Of a stretch of 64,000 bases of DNA, positions 17,347 to 27,028 are shown piece after piece. Source of the DNA: Hyphobacterium sp. CCMP332 (GTDB lineage Bacteria > Bacteroidota > Bacteroidia > Cytophagales > CCMP332); the NCBI GenBank assembly GCA_014323545.1, contig CP058647.1, positions 1,900,001-1,964,000 of the forward strand, read 5' to 3'. A program made the translations under genes and the position numbers. The notes under the pieces were generated by a model that was given only the letters and a program-made list of their open reading frames with translations, had not been told where the DNA came from and made no database searches. Within the stretch, counting starts at the first letter, position 1; every line of letters begins with the position of its first letter.

Positions 17347-17881
17347 TAAAAATTGAATTTGAGGATCTGATTTTTACCATTCCACTTTTTGGCACCTTAA
17401 AATATGAATTGCTCTTTTCAAGATTAGTCATTTCCTCGGGCTCACTGCTCAATTCAATTTTATCTCCACGGTTTTTCCATTTTCTCCATTCCCCTTTGAA
17501 AGAGAATTCCTTGAATTCATCGCTGTATCTTATAATCTCACAAGAAGATTTTAAATCTCTTATGTCAATATTTATGTTTGATGCGATGTGGATGGTATGA
17601 TTTGAGATTTTATTTAATATTTCAGTCCAGCTGTTTTTAAAACTATGGTAATCTATTGGAATTTGATATTCCATTTTCTTAAGACTAACAGTTTTCGAGC
17701 TTTCCGGCCCGATTATAACATCAATTTTAAATCCATTGTCTATCACCCAATCTAATAGTTCAAAATGACAGTATACTTTTGGGCTCCATTCGAGTAATTG
17801 ATTAAATATTTCTTCACGAATGGTTGTGAGCATGACCAGAGCAGGTTCCTGATTTTCCCTTATTATATGATGTGAAGACAT
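17324..17881 (-). CDS. Thiamine-pyrophosphokinase-like protein lacking the catalytic motif
   Basis: 185 aa. The N-terminus (MSSHHIIRENQEPALVML, then LLEWSPKV and FKIDVIIG) resembles the Bacteroidota family annotated as thiamine pyrophosphokinase, as far as I recall it. Where that enzyme has the conserved GDFD-type metal/ATP motif, this protein reads GPESS (about residues 58-62), and I see no TDLxK-like motif after it. The C-terminal strands (MVKIRSSNSIFIKEFFAL) still resemble the closing domain. It is also shorter than the usual 210-220 aa. This suggests a divergent copy that has lost catalysis, or a distant relative with another role. The family link is from memory and only moderately sure. 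Confidence 0.4.
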   Translation of the reverse strand: MSSHHIIRENQEPALVMLTTIREEIFNQLLEWSPKVYCHFELLDWVIDNGFKIDVIIGPESSKTVSLKKMEYQIPIDYHSFKNSWTEILNKISNHTIHIASNINIDIRDLKSSCEIIRYSDEFKEFSFKGEWRKWKNRGDKIELSSEPEEMTNLEKSNSYFKVPKSGMVKIRSSNSIFIKEFFAL

Positions 17882-17929
17882 ATTCTGAAATATAAATTAA
17901 AGAAAGATGTGCATTTTGACATCGACTTG

Positions 17930-17937
17930 TAATTTTG
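17930..17937 (+). promoter_or_regulatory. -7 box upstream of glyS
   Basis: TAATTTTG matches TAnnTTTG and ends 37 bases before the start codon, followed by GC as in the extended consensus. No -33 element stands at standard spacing; the nearest TTTTG ends 11 bases upstream. Confidence 0.35.
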
Positions 17938-17974
17938 CAGCCTATTTACTCAATTAATCTCGAATTCTCAAGCT

Positions 17975-19426
17975 ATGAACCAGGAAAGCGAAATCTTTAA
18001 AAAAATTATTGCCCACTCCAAAGAATACGGTTTTGTATTTCCTTCAAGCGAACTCTACGACGGTCTACAGGCCGTTTATGATTATGGCCAAAACGGAGTG
18101 GAAGTTAAAAACCAACTCAAAGACCTGTGGTACAAATCCATGGTTCAAATGAATGAAGACATCGTTGGCCTGGACTCTGCCATTTTCATGCATCCAAAAA
18201 TCTGGCAGGCATCGGGTCATGTCGACAGCTTTAACGATCCCCTGATCGATAATAAGGATTCGAAAAAGAGGTATAGGGCAGATGTGCTTATTGAAGACAA
18301 AGCGGCAGAATACGAAGCCGAAGGTCAAAGTGATAAGGCCCATGCACTGATACAAAAAATGGCAGAGCTACTCGACAATGAAAACCTCGATGGCATAAGA
18401 GAGCTGATAATTGATGAGAATATAAAATGTCCATTATCGGGTTCATCCAACTGGACAGAAGTACGGCAGTTTAATTTGATGTTTTCCACTCAAATGGGTT
18501 CTGTCTCCGATGATTCTAATCAAATTTATTTAAGACCGGAAACGGCACAAGGGATATTTGTTAATTATTTGAACGTACAAAAAACCGGCAGAAAAAAGAT
18601 TCCCTTTGGTATAGCACAAATAGGGAAGGCATTTAGAAATGAAATTGTGGCGAGACAGTTTATTTTCAGAATGCGTGAGTTTGAGCAGATGGAGATGCAG
18701 TTTTTTGTGAGGCCGGGAACAGAAATAGAATGGTACGAAGCCTGGATGGAAAAAAGAATGCGATGGCATAAAGCCCTGGGAATTAATCCCGAAAATCTGC
18801 GAATGCATAAACATGAGAAATTAGCCCACTATGCGAATGCCGCATCGGATATAGAATTTAAATTTCCCTTTGGTTTTAAGGAAATAGAAGGCATCCATTC
18901 AAGGACCGACTTTGACCTGTCAAGGCACATGGAATTTTCCCGTAAAAAAATCAATTATCACGATCCTGAAATCAATCAAAGTTATACGCCATATGTGGTT
19001 GAAACTTCAGCAGGGGCTGACCGGCTTTTTTTGATGCTGATGTGTCATTCATACACAGAAGAGCAATTGGAAGATAAACAAAGAACCTATTTAAACCTTC
19101 CTCCATTTCTTGCTCCAATAAAGGCTGCGGTATTTCCATTGGTTAAAAAAGACGGTTTACCGGAGAAGGCCATGAAAATTGTCAATGATTTAAAGATGGA
19201 TTTCAAGGTAATCTATGAAGAGCAAGGTGCAATTGGTAAAAGATATACAAGGCAGGATTTAATCGGAACGCCTTTTTGCATTACAGTAGATCATGAAAGT
19301 CTGGAAAACGATACCGTGACCGTCCGCGAAAGAAATACCATGCAGCAGGAACGGGTTAAAACAGCTGCACTGGCAGAAATCATAGGCAATAAAGTGAACA
19401 ATAAAGAATTTTTTCAAAAACTATAA
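17975..19426 (+). CDS. glyS: Glycyl-tRNA synthetase (class II, single-chain type)
   Basis: Charges tRNA-Gly. 483 aa, the alpha2 (eukaryote/archaea-like) GlyRS form, not the alpha/beta tetramer. Class II motifs: motif 2 region [25 protein letters not shown] split over residues 212-238, preceded by [13 protein letters not shown] (186-198), and motif 3 near residue 345 ([11 protein letters not shown]). The C-terminal anticodon-binding domain starts with [12 protein letters not shown] near residue 380 and ends with the [13 protein letters not shown] segment. The gene is expressed from its own leader and is followed within 6 bases by a pterin dehydratase gene. Confidence 0.95.
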   Translation: MNQESEIFKKIIAHSKEYGFVFPSSELYDGLQAVYDYGQNGVEVKNQLKDLWYKSMVQMNEDIVGLDSAIFMHPKIWQASGHVDSFNDPLIDNKDSKKRYRADVLIEDKAAEYEAEGQSDKAHALIQKMAELLDNENLDGIRELIIDENIKCPLSGSSNWTEVRQFNLMFSTQMGSVSDDSNQIYLRPETAQGIFVNYLNVQKTGRKKIPFGIAQIGKAFRNEIVARQFIFRMREFEQMEMQFFVRPGTEIEWYEAWMEKRMRWHKALGINPENLRMHKHEKLAHYANAASDIEFKFPFGFKEIEGIHSRTDFDLSRHMEFSRKKINYHDPEINQSYTPYVVETSAGADRLFLMLMCHSYTEEQLEDKQRTYLNLPPFLAPIKAAVFPLVKKDGLPEKAMKIVNDLKMDFKVIYEEQGAIGKRYTRQDLIGTPFCITVDHESLENDTVTVRERNTMQQERVKTAALAEIIGNKVNNKEFFQKL

Positions 19427-19431
19427 TTAAG

Positions 19432-19671
19432 ATGTGGGAAGAAAAAGACAAACAATTATGTAAAGATTTTGAGTTTAAGGATTTCTCAGAAGCCTTTTCA
19501 TTCATGACTCGCGTAGCTTTGGAAGCAGAGAAAATGCAGCATCATCCCTGGTGGAGCAATGTCTACAACAAAGTGGAAATTAAACTGAGCACGCATGATG
19601 CTGGAGGAATTGTCACCGATAAAGACAGAAGGCTCGCGAAAAAAATTGATCTCTTGCTCGAAGACAAATGA
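19432..19671 (+). CDS. 4a-hydroxytetrahydrobiopterin dehydratase (pterin-4a-carbinolamine dehydratase)
   Basis: A 79-aa PCD/DCoH protein that dehydrates 4a-hydroxytetrahydropterin for recycling. The active-site signature is complete: H37 and H38 in [13 protein letters not shown] and H55 in LSTHDAGG, plus the closing [12 protein letters not shown] helix. It is shorter at the N-terminus than the usual 95-110 aa enzymes. Six bases separate it from glyS, so it is probably co-transcribed. No phenylalanine hydroxylase gene is in the window to supply the substrate. A second, altered copy follows 132 bases downstream. Confidence 0.85.
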   Translation: MWEEKDKQLCKDFEFKDFSEAFSFMTRVALEAEKMQHHPWWSNVYNKVEIKLSTHDAGGIVTDKDRRLAKKIDLLLEDK

Positions 19672-19803
19672 TCACCTGAAACCACTATTTAAGTACCATT
19701 CAGGGTAGTAGTTTTCCGCCATTTTTACATTTTTACCTGCTTTTTAACATCCTAATACTGAGCACCGACGTAAATTAATAGATCGTTTCTAAATTGATTT
19801 ACT

Positions 19804-20064
19804 ATGTGGAAGGAAAATAAAAAAAGTCTAAGCAGATCATTCGAATTTGCAAATTATGTTGAGGCGTTCGGATTTGTAAATAAGGTGGCAATGCTCGCCT
19901 CAAAACAACAGCATTTCCCTAAAATTTGTATTGAAAAAACCAAAGTTGACATTTCACTTTCGACGGATAAGATTGGTGGATTTGTAACGCAAAAGGATCA
20001 TGAATTGGCCGAGGAAATAGATGAAGTTTACGGGAGGAAAGAAATCCTGAGAAAAAGCGCCTGA
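19804..20064 (+). CDS. Degenerate pterin-4a-carbinolamine dehydratase paralogue
   Basis: 86 aa, alignable without gaps to the upstream PCD protein over its first 79 residues. It keeps the fold residues (FEFxxYxEAFxFVxKVA, GGFVTQKDHELAEEID) and H37, but H38 is F, W40 is K, and H55 in the THD motif is D. Two of the three histidines that define the pterin site are therefore gone. This looks like a tandem duplicate that is either inactive or bent to another role such as protein dimerisation (the family includes the DCoH cofactor). The reading frame is intact, with a short basic C-terminal extension. The intergenic stretch before it holds no obvious promoter. Confidence 0.7.
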   Translation: MWKENKKSLSRSFEFANYVEAFGFVNKVAMLASKQQHFPKICIEKTKVDISLSTDKIGGFVTQKDHELAEEIDEVYGRKEILRKSA

Positions 20065-20101
20065 TTGATTTATATATTTGTGGAAGTATTACATGCTTTA
20101 A

Positions 20102-21220
20102 ATGAAAACTTCCCAATTTTTACTATTCCTCTCTCTATACCTTTGCAGTTCAGGCCTGCTACGTGCACAAAATGATCGGGACAATGAAATATCATTGTTG
20201 TTTATCGGAGACATTATGGGCCACGACGCCCAAATAATTTCAGCTTACGATTCAAGTACCCAATCTTATTATTATGAAGAGGTGTTTTCACCTCTGAAAC
20301 CAATCATTGAAAAGAACGATTTCACAATTGCCAATCTGGAGGTAACCCTTGCCGGTAAACCGCATAAAGGATACCCCCAATTTTCCTCGCCTGATGAGTT
20401 GGCTTTGGCCTGTAAAAAAGTTGGAATGGATGTTCTGGTCACGGCCAATAACCATTCTTGTGACAGAGGTAAAAGTGGGATTTTACGCACTTGCGATGTA
20501 CTTGATTTCTACAATTTAAAACATACGGGCACCTTTAGAAATCAAACGGATAAAGATTCAATGAATTTATTAATTCTTGAAAAGGGAGATTTAAAAGTAG
20601 GATTATTGAATTATACCTATGGCACCAATGGACTTCCCTTTCCAAAACCGAGTCTGGTCAATCTGATCGATATGGATTCAATAAAAAAGGATATTTCACT
20701 GGCAAAAGATCAAAACCCGGATAAACTAATGGTCATGATTCACTGGGGGCTTGAATATCAAACCGAGGCCAATGAATCCCAAAAAAAAATAGCTGAGTTC
20801 CTTTTCAATAATGGTGTGGATATCATCATTGGCTCTCACCCTCATGTTATTCAGCCCATGGAATATTATCCCGAAATGGATAAATCCAGTGAGCGTTTGG
20901 TGGTATATTCTTTGGGTAATTTTGTATCCAATCAGCGAAAATTCAGAACAGATGGTGGAGCCATGGTGGAAATAAAGCTCAAAAAGGACTCGCTTGGCAC
21001 AAAAGTTTCAGAAAAAGGCTATTATTTAACCTGGGTAAACAAAAGCACTGATAATGGTAAATCAAAGTTTGAAATACTTCCCTGTGCACGGATTGAACAA
21101 AATGAATTTGAAGGTCTTGATCAAGAAAGCATTGAAAAAATGAAAGTCTTTATTGAGGATTCCAGATCACGTTTAAATAAGCATAATATTAATTTTCCAG
21201 AGATAAGCCAAGCCGAATAA
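20102..21220 (+). CDS. CapA-family metallophosphatase-like exported protein
   Basis: 372 aa with a signal peptide (about residues 1-22, ending LLRAQ-N). The rest is a CapA (PGA_cap) domain of the calcineurin-like phosphoesterase fold: LLFIGDIMGHDAQI (about 33-46), NLEVTLAG near 80, VTANNHSCDRGKSG near 117-130, MVMIHWGLEYQ near 210, and IIIGSHPHVIQPMEYY near 243-258. CapA proteins are linked to poly-gamma-glutamate capsule production, but family members also occur without capsule genes; no capB or capC is present here. The function is thus a generic exported metal-dependent hydrolase. One-base overlap with rsmI. Confidence 0.85.
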   Translation: MKTSQFLLFLSLYLCSSGLLRAQNDRDNEISLLFIGDIMGHDAQIISAYDSSTQSYYYEEVFSPLKPIIEKNDFTIANLEVTLAGKPHKGYPQFSSPDELALACKKVGMDVLVTANNHSCDRGKSGILRTCDVLDFYNLKHTGTFRNQTDKDSMNLLILEKGDLKVGLLNYTYGTNGLPFPKPSLVNLIDMDSIKKDISLAKDQNPDKLMVMIHWGLEYQTEANESQKKIAEFLFNNGVDIIIGSHPHVIQPMEYYPEMDKSSERLVVYSLGNFVSNQRKFRTDGGAMVEIKLKKDSLGTKVSEKGYYLTWVNKSTDNGKSKFEILPCARIEQNEFEGLDQESIEKMKVFIEDSRSRLNKHNINFPEISQAE

Positions 21221-21897
21221 TGGAAAAGCATTCTCTGTATTTCATCGGGACGCCAATTGGCAATTTAGCCGATATGAGCGAGCGTGCAAAGGAAGTTCTT
21301 TCTTCAGTTGATATCGTCTTGGCCGAGGACACGCGCAATTCAGGACTATTACTAAAACATTTTAGTATATCTGCCAAAATGGAAAGCTTTCATGCCCATA
21401 ATGAGCATAAAGTACTAGAGGGAATAATTGAACGCATTCAAAAGGGAGAAACGTTTGCTTTAATTAGCGATGCCGGTATGCCTGCTATATCAGATCCGGG
21501 TTATTTACTTTTAAGGGCAGCGGTAAGCAAAGCAATAGATTTTACAATTATTCCTGGCCCTGCAGCATTTCTGGCAGCCTTGCTCTTATCCGGATTTCCT
21601 ACGGATAAGTTTATTTATGAAGGATTTATTCCACATAAAAAAGGAAGACAAACTTTTATAGAGGCCTGGAAAGATGAAAAAAGGACGGTGGTTTTTTATG
21701 AAAGCCCACATCGTATCGTCAAATGTTTGGAGCAAATGAAGGAATTTCTTGGTCCCGATCGGGAGGTAGCCGTCGTTCGCGAAATCACAAAGAAATTTGA
21801 AGAAACCATAAGAGGCAGCCTTGAAGAGCTTTGCGAAATATTCAAAACCAAGACCATCAAGGGTGAGTTTGTGGTGGTGCTGAAGGGGGAGGAGTGA
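21220..21897 (+). CDS. rsmI: 16S rRNA 2'-O-ribose methyltransferase (C1402)
   Basis: SAM-dependent methylation of C1402 in 16S rRNA. 225 aa, somewhat short because the C-terminal extra region of E. coli RsmI is absent. The tetrapyrrole-methylase-type motifs are in place: FIGTPIGNLADMSERA (7-22), LAEDTRNSG (31-39), ALISDAGMPAISDPGYLL (85-102), IIPGPAAFLAALLLSGF (110-126) and VFYESPHRI (near 165). The start ATG overlaps the capA stop by one base, and the closing segment is EFVVVLKGEE. Downstream there is a gap of about 160 bases with no evident terminator. Confidence 0.93.
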   Translation: MEKHSLYFIGTPIGNLADMSERAKEVLSSVDIVLAEDTRNSGLLLKHFSISAKMESFHAHNEHKVLEGIIERIQKGETFALISDAGMPAISDPGYLLLRAAVSKAIDFTIIPGPAAFLAALLLSGFPTDKFIYEGFIPHKKGRQTFIEAWKDEKRTVVFYESPHRIVKCLEQMKEFLGPDREVAVVREITKKFEETIRGSLEELCEIFKTKTIKGEFVVVLKGEE

Positions 21898-22058
21898 TCG
21901 CCAATCATTCGTCATACCAGGATTCCCGTTTGCGGAATTCTTGGAATCTCATATACTTGATTGGAGTGCCGGCTATTTTTTAATGTCATTTATTGGTACG
22001 AAACTCTATTCTAAGAAAGCATCTCTTTTTTTACTTATTTTGCCTCAAACAGGAATTT

Positions 22059-23702
22059 ATGCAGGCTACCTTCTTTCAAAACTGGAATTTCCTTGATAAA
22101 AAGTTGAATCGCTGGATTCTGACTGTCTTTTCATCAACATTATTATCTGTTTCCTGGCCCATCCACGGATTTCCGTTTTTAATATTTTTTGCATTTATAC
22201 CTATTCTCATTCTCAACGAAAAATTTGACAGAAGTAGAAACGGGGCTTTTTATTTACACGTTTATACTGCTTTTCTCATTTGGAATGTCCTGACCACCTA
22301 TTGGGTTTACAACTCAACTCCTGTAGCAATACTTGCCTTTACTGCGAATTCACTTTTACAAATGATACCAATCTTTGCTTTCCGAATGACATTTTTTCGG
22401 GCAAACAGAAATTTTTCATTCACCGCGCTTCCGATTTACTGGATCTCCTTTGAATACCTTCATTTAACCTGGCAATTGTCATGGCCTTGGCTAACCCTGG
22501 GAAATGTTTTCTCGGAATATCCTGAAATTGTTCAATGGTATGAATATACCGGAGTACTTGGGGGTTCGCTATGGATTTGGGTGGTAAACATTATGACTTT
22601 CACTTTTATTAATCGGTATAAAGACCAAAATCAAAAATTTCCCAGGCTCTTTCTGGCCTATACATTATTGGTAATCGCAAGTCCGATTGCAGAATCACTG
22701 GGCCAATATAATAGCTATGAAAATCAGGGTGATTTGGCAGAAATTGTGGTAGTGCAACCTAACATTGATCCATACAAAGAAAAATTTGCAGACTCAGAAA
22801 ATTTTATACCCTTTGAAAAACAGGTACAGCGATTTGTAGAACTATCGAAATCTAAAATTACGGATAAAACCAAATTGGTAATTTGGCCGGAAACCGCAAT
22901 CGATAGCCAGTTTGATGAAACCGCACTCGAGGATTACAGCATCCTTGATTCGATAAGGGCATTTAGGAATTCTTATTCGCATATTGCCTTACTAACCGGG
23001 ATCACTACTTTTCAATTTTATCCGGAAGGTACCAAATCCACTTCATCAAGGTATGCCGAGCGATATGATTTGTACTATGATATTTACAATACAGCACTTT
23101 TTATTAATCAAAAAGACCAGCTCCAAACTTATCATAAATCAAAACTTGTTCCAGGCGTAGAAATCATGCCTTATCCGGCAATTTTTGGTTTCCTACAAGA
23201 TCTTTCCATAGATCTGGGCGGCACATCCGGAGGTTTTGGCAGACAAAGCGAAAGAACGGTATTTGAAACATATGATGGTTTAAAAATAGCTCCTGCCATA
23301 TGTTACGAATCCATATACGGTGACTTTATGTCGAATTATATGCGCAATAATGCGAATATGATTGCCATAATCACCAATGACGGTTGGTGGGGGGATACAC
23401 CGGGTTACCATCAACATAATTCTTATGCAAAGCTACGAGCCATAGAATTCAGAAAAAGCATCGCCAGATCAGCCAATACTGGTATTTCAGGGTTTTTCGA
23501 TCAGAAAGGAAATGAAATAATTCAAACCGAGTACTGGAAAGAAGATGTCATCTCTTACAGCATTCAATTGAATAATGAGCATACGGTATATGCGGATTGG
23601 GGTGATTATTTAGGAAGAATTGGTGGTTTTGTGGCTGTGGCCATGTTTTTGTCTGCTTTTGTGAAAGGTAAAACCACCATGATTAAAAAACCGAAGTCAT
23701 AA
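22059..23702 (+). CDS. lnt: Apolipoprotein N-acyltransferase
   Basis: Adds the third acyl chain to lipoproteins in the inner membrane. 547 aa from the ATG preceded by AGGAA at a 4-base distance; the frame is open 66 bases further up but that extension has no support. About seven membrane helices lie in the first 220 residues, including the WPWLTLGNVFSEYP segment. The periplasmic nitrilase domain has the catalytic triad: E278 in VIWPETAID, K360 in YHKSKLVPG and C415 in PAICYESIYGD. A final helix lies near residue 525. The stop precedes the inositol phosphatase start by zero bases. Its lipoprotein substrates include the two lipoproteins in this window. Confidence 0.92.
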   Translation: MQATFFQNWNFLDKKLNRWILTVFSSTLLSVSWPIHGFPFLIFFAFIPILILNEKFDRSRNGAFYLHVYTAFLIWNVLTTYWVYNSTPVAILAFTANSLLQMIPIFAFRMTFFRANRNFSFTALPIYWISFEYLHLTWQLSWPWLTLGNVFSEYPEIVQWYEYTGVLGGSLWIWVVNIMTFTFINRYKDQNQKFPRLFLAYTLLVIASPIAESLGQYNSYENQGDLAEIVVVQPNIDPYKEKFADSENFIPFEKQVQRFVELSKSKITDKTKLVIWPETAIDSQFDETALEDYSILDSIRAFRNSYSHIALLTGITTFQFYPEGTKSTSSRYAERYDLYYDIYNTALFINQKDQLQTYHKSKLVPGVEIMPYPAIFGFLQDLSIDLGGTSGGFGRQSERTVFETYDGLKIAPAICYESIYGDFMSNYMRNNANMIAIITNDGWWGDTPGYHQHNSYAKLRAIEFRKSIARSANTGISGFFDQKGNEIIQTEYWKEDVISYSIQLNNEHTVYADWGDYLGRIGGFVAVAMFLSAFVKGKTTMIKKPKS

Positions 23703-24491
23703 ATGGACCTTAATGATATAAGCAATCAGGTTGCAACAATCGCCAGAAAAACCGGGGAATATATAAAAGCTGAGGCCAAAGGAATAACTTTAAAACGCGC
23801 AGATTATAAAGGCATCAATGATCTGGTTACTTATGTCGATAAGGAAAGTGAAAGAAGGATAGTTGAAGAGTTAAGTCAAATTCTACCTGAAGCAGATATA
23901 TTGGCTGAAGAGGGTAATTATTTAAGCAAAAACTCCAGATTTAAATGGATAATCGATCCATTGGATGGTACTACGAATTTTGTACATGGCATTCCTGCCT
24001 ACTCCATCTCCATCGCATTGGTAGAAAATGACATTCCTATAGTTGCAGTAGTTCAGGATGTGGATAGAGAAGAATGTTTTAAAGCTTATTCGGGAGGAGG
24101 AAGCTATTTAAATAATAATAAAATTGAAGTTTCGAAGAGTCAAAATCTTTCAGATTGTCTGATGGCTACAGGTTTTCCGGTTACTGTTTTTGATAAGTCA
24201 TCGCTATTACTTCAAATCACAGAATCGTTTATTCGTGAAACGCATGGCGTACGCAGAATCGGTTCAGCAGCATTGGATTTGGCCTATGTTTCCTGTGGAA
24301 GATTCGAGGGATTTTTTGAATATAATCTCAACGCCTGGGATGTTGCGGCCGGAGCTTTGCTTGTAAAAGAGGCCGGGGGAATTGTAAGTGATTTTAAGGG
24401 GAAGAATAATTATTTATTTGGCAAAGAAATTCTCGCTGCCAATGCATTGCATCCGAAAATGCTTGAGCTTATTTCCAGGGATTGGGAATGA
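23703..24491 (+). CDS. suhB: Inositol monophosphatase family protein
   Basis: 262 aa of the Mg-dependent, Li-sensitive phosphatase family. Metal motifs: EEGNY near residue 65 and the WIIDPLDGTTNFVHG signature at about 83-97; the second signature WDVAAGALLVKEAGG is near 215-229. Substrates of bacterial members vary (inositol phosphates, fructose bisphosphate, phosphoadenosine), so the exact reaction is not fixed; suhB is given as the nearest symbol. It follows lnt directly, sharing no bases, and precedes recJ by 96 bases. Confidence 0.85.
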   Translation: MDLNDISNQVATIARKTGEYIKAEAKGITLKRADYKGINDLVTYVDKESERRIVEELSQILPEADILAEEGNYLSKNSRFKWIIDPLDGTTNFVHGIPAYSISIALVENDIPIVAVVQDVDREECFKAYSGGGSYLNNNKIEVSKSQNLSDCLMATGFPVTVFDKSSLLLQITESFIRETHGVRRIGSAALDLAYVSCGRFEGFFEYNLNAWDVAAGALLVKEAGGIVSDFKGKNNYLFGKEILAANALHPKMLELISRDWE

Positions 24492-24587
24492 ATTTCTAGC
24501 TCTTCACTTAAATCTTTCATGCCTTTAAACATTTTTCAATTAAAGAATTGAATATACCTTTAATTTAGCGGTAGAACCTGAAGTTTA

Positions 24588-26312
24588 ATGCTAGAAAAAA
24601 GATGGATATTAAAAGCGGTACCCGAGCTATCAAAAGTTCAAAAACTGGCATCTGAGTTAAATGCAGATAGAATTCTTGCCTCACTTTTGATACAAAGAGG
24701 TATTGATAGTTTTGAAGAGGCCAGAGAATTTTTCAGGCCGAAACTTGAGGACCTTCACAACCCATTTTTAATGAAGGGAATGACCAGGGCTGTAGATAGA
24801 ATTCAAACTGCCATGGAATTGGGAGAAAACATAATGATATATGGCGATTATGATGTGGATGGCACCACTTCCGTATCGCTGGTATATGGATTTCTCAAGG
24901 AAAAAAACTATCCCAATCTTCAGCACTATATCCCCGATAGGTATGCTGAAGGTTATGGAATATCCTATTCCGGAATCGACAAAGCAGAGGAGTTTGAAGT
25001 CAGTTTAATAATTGCATTGGACTGCGGAATTAAAGCCGTCGAAAAGGTGGACTATGCCAATCAAAAAGGCATTGATTTTATCATATGCGATCACCATACA
25101 CCAGGAAAGATACTTCCAAATGCGCATGCTATTTTAAATCCAAAACAAAGCAATTGTCCTTATCCATATAAAGAATTATCAGGTTGTGGAATTGGATTTA
25201 AATTAATTCAGGCCTTATGCGATGCCATGTCATATGATGCAAGAGATGCATTTCAATTCATTGACCTGGTCGCAGTTAGTATTGCATCAGATATTGTGCC
25301 TATTACAGGAGAAAATAGGGTGCTCTGTTATTTCGGATTGCAAAAAATAAATAAAAACCCAAGTCCGGGTATTAAGGCACTCATAAATATTGCCGAATAC
25401 CAATCTCAAAAGGAAATGAATGTGCGAGACCTGGTCTTCGGGATCGGCCCAAGAATTAATGCAGCGGGAAGAATGGATAAGGCCATTACAGCGGTAGAAT
25501 TATTGCTTGAAAAAGATACAGAAAAAGCGGCAGAAATGGCGGCTTTAATAAACAGTCAAAATACAAATCGCAGGGACTTTGACAGCAGTATTACAGTAGA
25601 GGCCGTAGACATGATTAAGTCTTCAGAGAACTTAAAGAATGCCAAAACTACCGTACTTTTTAAAGAAGACTGGCACAAAGGGGTTATAGGGATTGTAGCT
25701 TCGAGATGTATCGAACATTATCATCGGCCTACGATTATATTTACGGAATCCAACGGAAAAGCAACCGGCTCTGCGCGTTCTGTACCCGATTACAATATAT
25801 ATGATGCCATTTTGCAATGTGAAGACCTCCTGGATTCTTTTGGCGGACATCAGTTCGCTGCGGGATTGACATTAAAAAAGGAAAACCTTTCAGTGTTTAG
25901 CAAACGATTTGAAGAAGTGGTATCCTCCAATATTTCAGATGAATTACTAATACCACGGATTGATGTCGATTTAGAGATTGATTTATCCGAAATAGATTTT
26001 GCCTTGATAAAGAGATTAGATCAAATGTCACCATTTGGCCCACAAAACATGCAGCCCGTCTTCATAAGCAAAGGCGTAAGATTGTTTTCTAACTTGCGCA
26101 TCTTAAAAGAAAAACATTTAAAATTTCAGGTAATACAGGGAAAATCCTTTCCTTATCAATGCATAGGCTTTAATTTTGTTGATTATAAGGATATAATAGA
26201 CAGTTCAGAGAGCTTCTCAATTTGTTATTCCATTTCAATCAACGAATTTCGCGGAGAGAGAAGCATTCAACTGCAGATCCGTGATATAAAAGCAAATGAA
26301 ACTCAGAGCTGA
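24588..26312 (+). CDS. recJ: Single-stranded-DNA-specific 5'-3' exonuclease
   Basis: DHH-family exonuclease of the RecF recombination and mismatch repair pathways. 574 aa, usual length. DHH motifs: [11 protein letters not shown] (85-95), ALDCGIKAV near 146, the CDHHTPG motif near 167, and [13 protein letters not shown] near 204. The DHHA1 domain follows with [13 protein letters not shown] near 285 and the [10 protein letters not shown] glycine motif near 420, then the C-terminal OB fold. It overlaps lptB by 17 bases, which implies coupled translation. Confidence 0.95.
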   Translation: MLEKRWILKAVPELSKVQKLASELNADRILASLLIQRGIDSFEEAREFFRPKLEDLHNPFLMKGMTRAVDRIQTAMELGENIMIYGDYDVDGTTSVSLVYGFLKEKNYPNLQHYIPDRYAEGYGISYSGIDKAEEFEVSLIIALDCGIKAVEKVDYANQKGIDFIICDHHTPGKILPNAHAILNPKQSNCPYPYKELSGCGIGFKLIQALCDAMSYDARDAFQFIDLVAVSIASDIVPITGENRVLCYFGLQKINKNPSPGIKALINIAEYQSQKEMNVRDLVFGIGPRINAAGRMDKAITAVELLLEKDTEKAAEMAALINSQNTNRRDFDSSITVEAVDMIKSSENLKNAKTTVLFKEDWHKGVIGIVASRCIEHYHRPTIIFTESNGKATGSARSVPDYNIYDAILQCEDLLDSFGGHQFAAGLTLKKENLSVFSKRFEEVVSSNISDELLIPRIDVDLEIDLSEIDFALIKRLDQMSPFGPQNMQPVFISKGVRLFSNLRILKEKHLKFQVIQGKSFPYQCIGFNFVDYKDIIDSSESFSICYSISINEFRGERSIQLQIRDIKANETQS

Positions 26313-27027
26313 AAGTCTTGTAAAAAAATACAAATCCCGAAAAGTTGTAAATGATGTAAGTGTTGAGGTAAACCAGGGCGAAATCGTCGGTTTGTTAGGC
26401 CCAAATGGTGCCGGTAAAACAACCACCTTTTACATGATTGTTGGTTTGATTAAGCCCAATGAAGGCAGGATTTATCTCGACAATAAGGAAATCACAGATC
26501 TCCCTATGTACCGCAGAGCCAAACAAGGCGTAGGCTATTTGGCGCAGGAAGCCTCTGTTTTTCGTCAACTATCAGTAGAGGAAAACATTCTTGCTGTTTT
26601 GGAAATGACTTCGATGTCAAAAAAAGAAAGACAGGAAAAATGCGATGCGCTGATAGAAGAGTTCAGCCTTGAGCATGTTAGAAACAATAAGGGGATGGTA
26701 TTATCAGGTGGAGAAAGGAGAAGGACTGAAATTGCCCGTTCTTTAGCCGTTGATCCAAAATTCATTTTGTTAGATGAGCCATTCGCTGGAGTTGATCCCA
26801 TTGCCGTTGAAGAAATTCAAACCATTGTGGCTCAATTGAAAAACAAAAATATAGGTATACTTATAACTGACCACAATGTGAATGAAACGCTATCTATTAC
26901 AGATAGAGCCTATTTATTGTTTGAGGGATCAATCCTCAAATCGGGGACAGCTGAAGAACTAGCTGCTGATGAACAGGTGAGAAGAGTATATTTAGGCAAG
27001 CATTTTGAATTAAAAAGAAAAATCTGA
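26296..27027 (+). CDS. lptB: LPS export ABC transporter ATPase
   Basis: Cytosolic ATPase that drives LPS extraction by LptBFGC. 243 aa. Walker [10 protein letters not shown] near 36-44, Q-loop in [20 protein letters not shown] near 78-97 (LptB-like QEASVFR), signature [13 protein letters not shown] near 135-147, Walker [14 protein letters not shown] near 156-168 and the switch His in [10 protein letters not shown] near 190. The RRRTEIAR and QEASVFR strings separate LptB from other ABC ATPases. It starts inside the end of recJ; the lpt permease genes are not in this window. Confidence 0.95.
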   Translation: MKLRAESLVKKYKSRKVVNDVSVEVNQGEIVGLLGPNGAGKTTTFYMIVGLIKPNEGRIYLDNKEITDLPMYRRAKQGVGYLAQEASVFRQLSVEENILAVLEMTSMSKKERQEKCDALIEEFSLEHVRNNKGMVLSGGERRRTEIARSLAVDPKFILLDEPFAGVDPIAVEEIQTIVAQLKNKNIGILITDHNVNETLSITDRAYLLFEGSILKSGTAEELAADEQVRRVYLGKHFELKRKI

Positions 27028-27028
27028 A

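Noticed and set aside
20102-21220. Poly-gamma-glutamate capsule locus
   Set aside because: Only the CapA-type domain is present; no capB, capC or other capsule gene is near, and the neighbour is rsmI.
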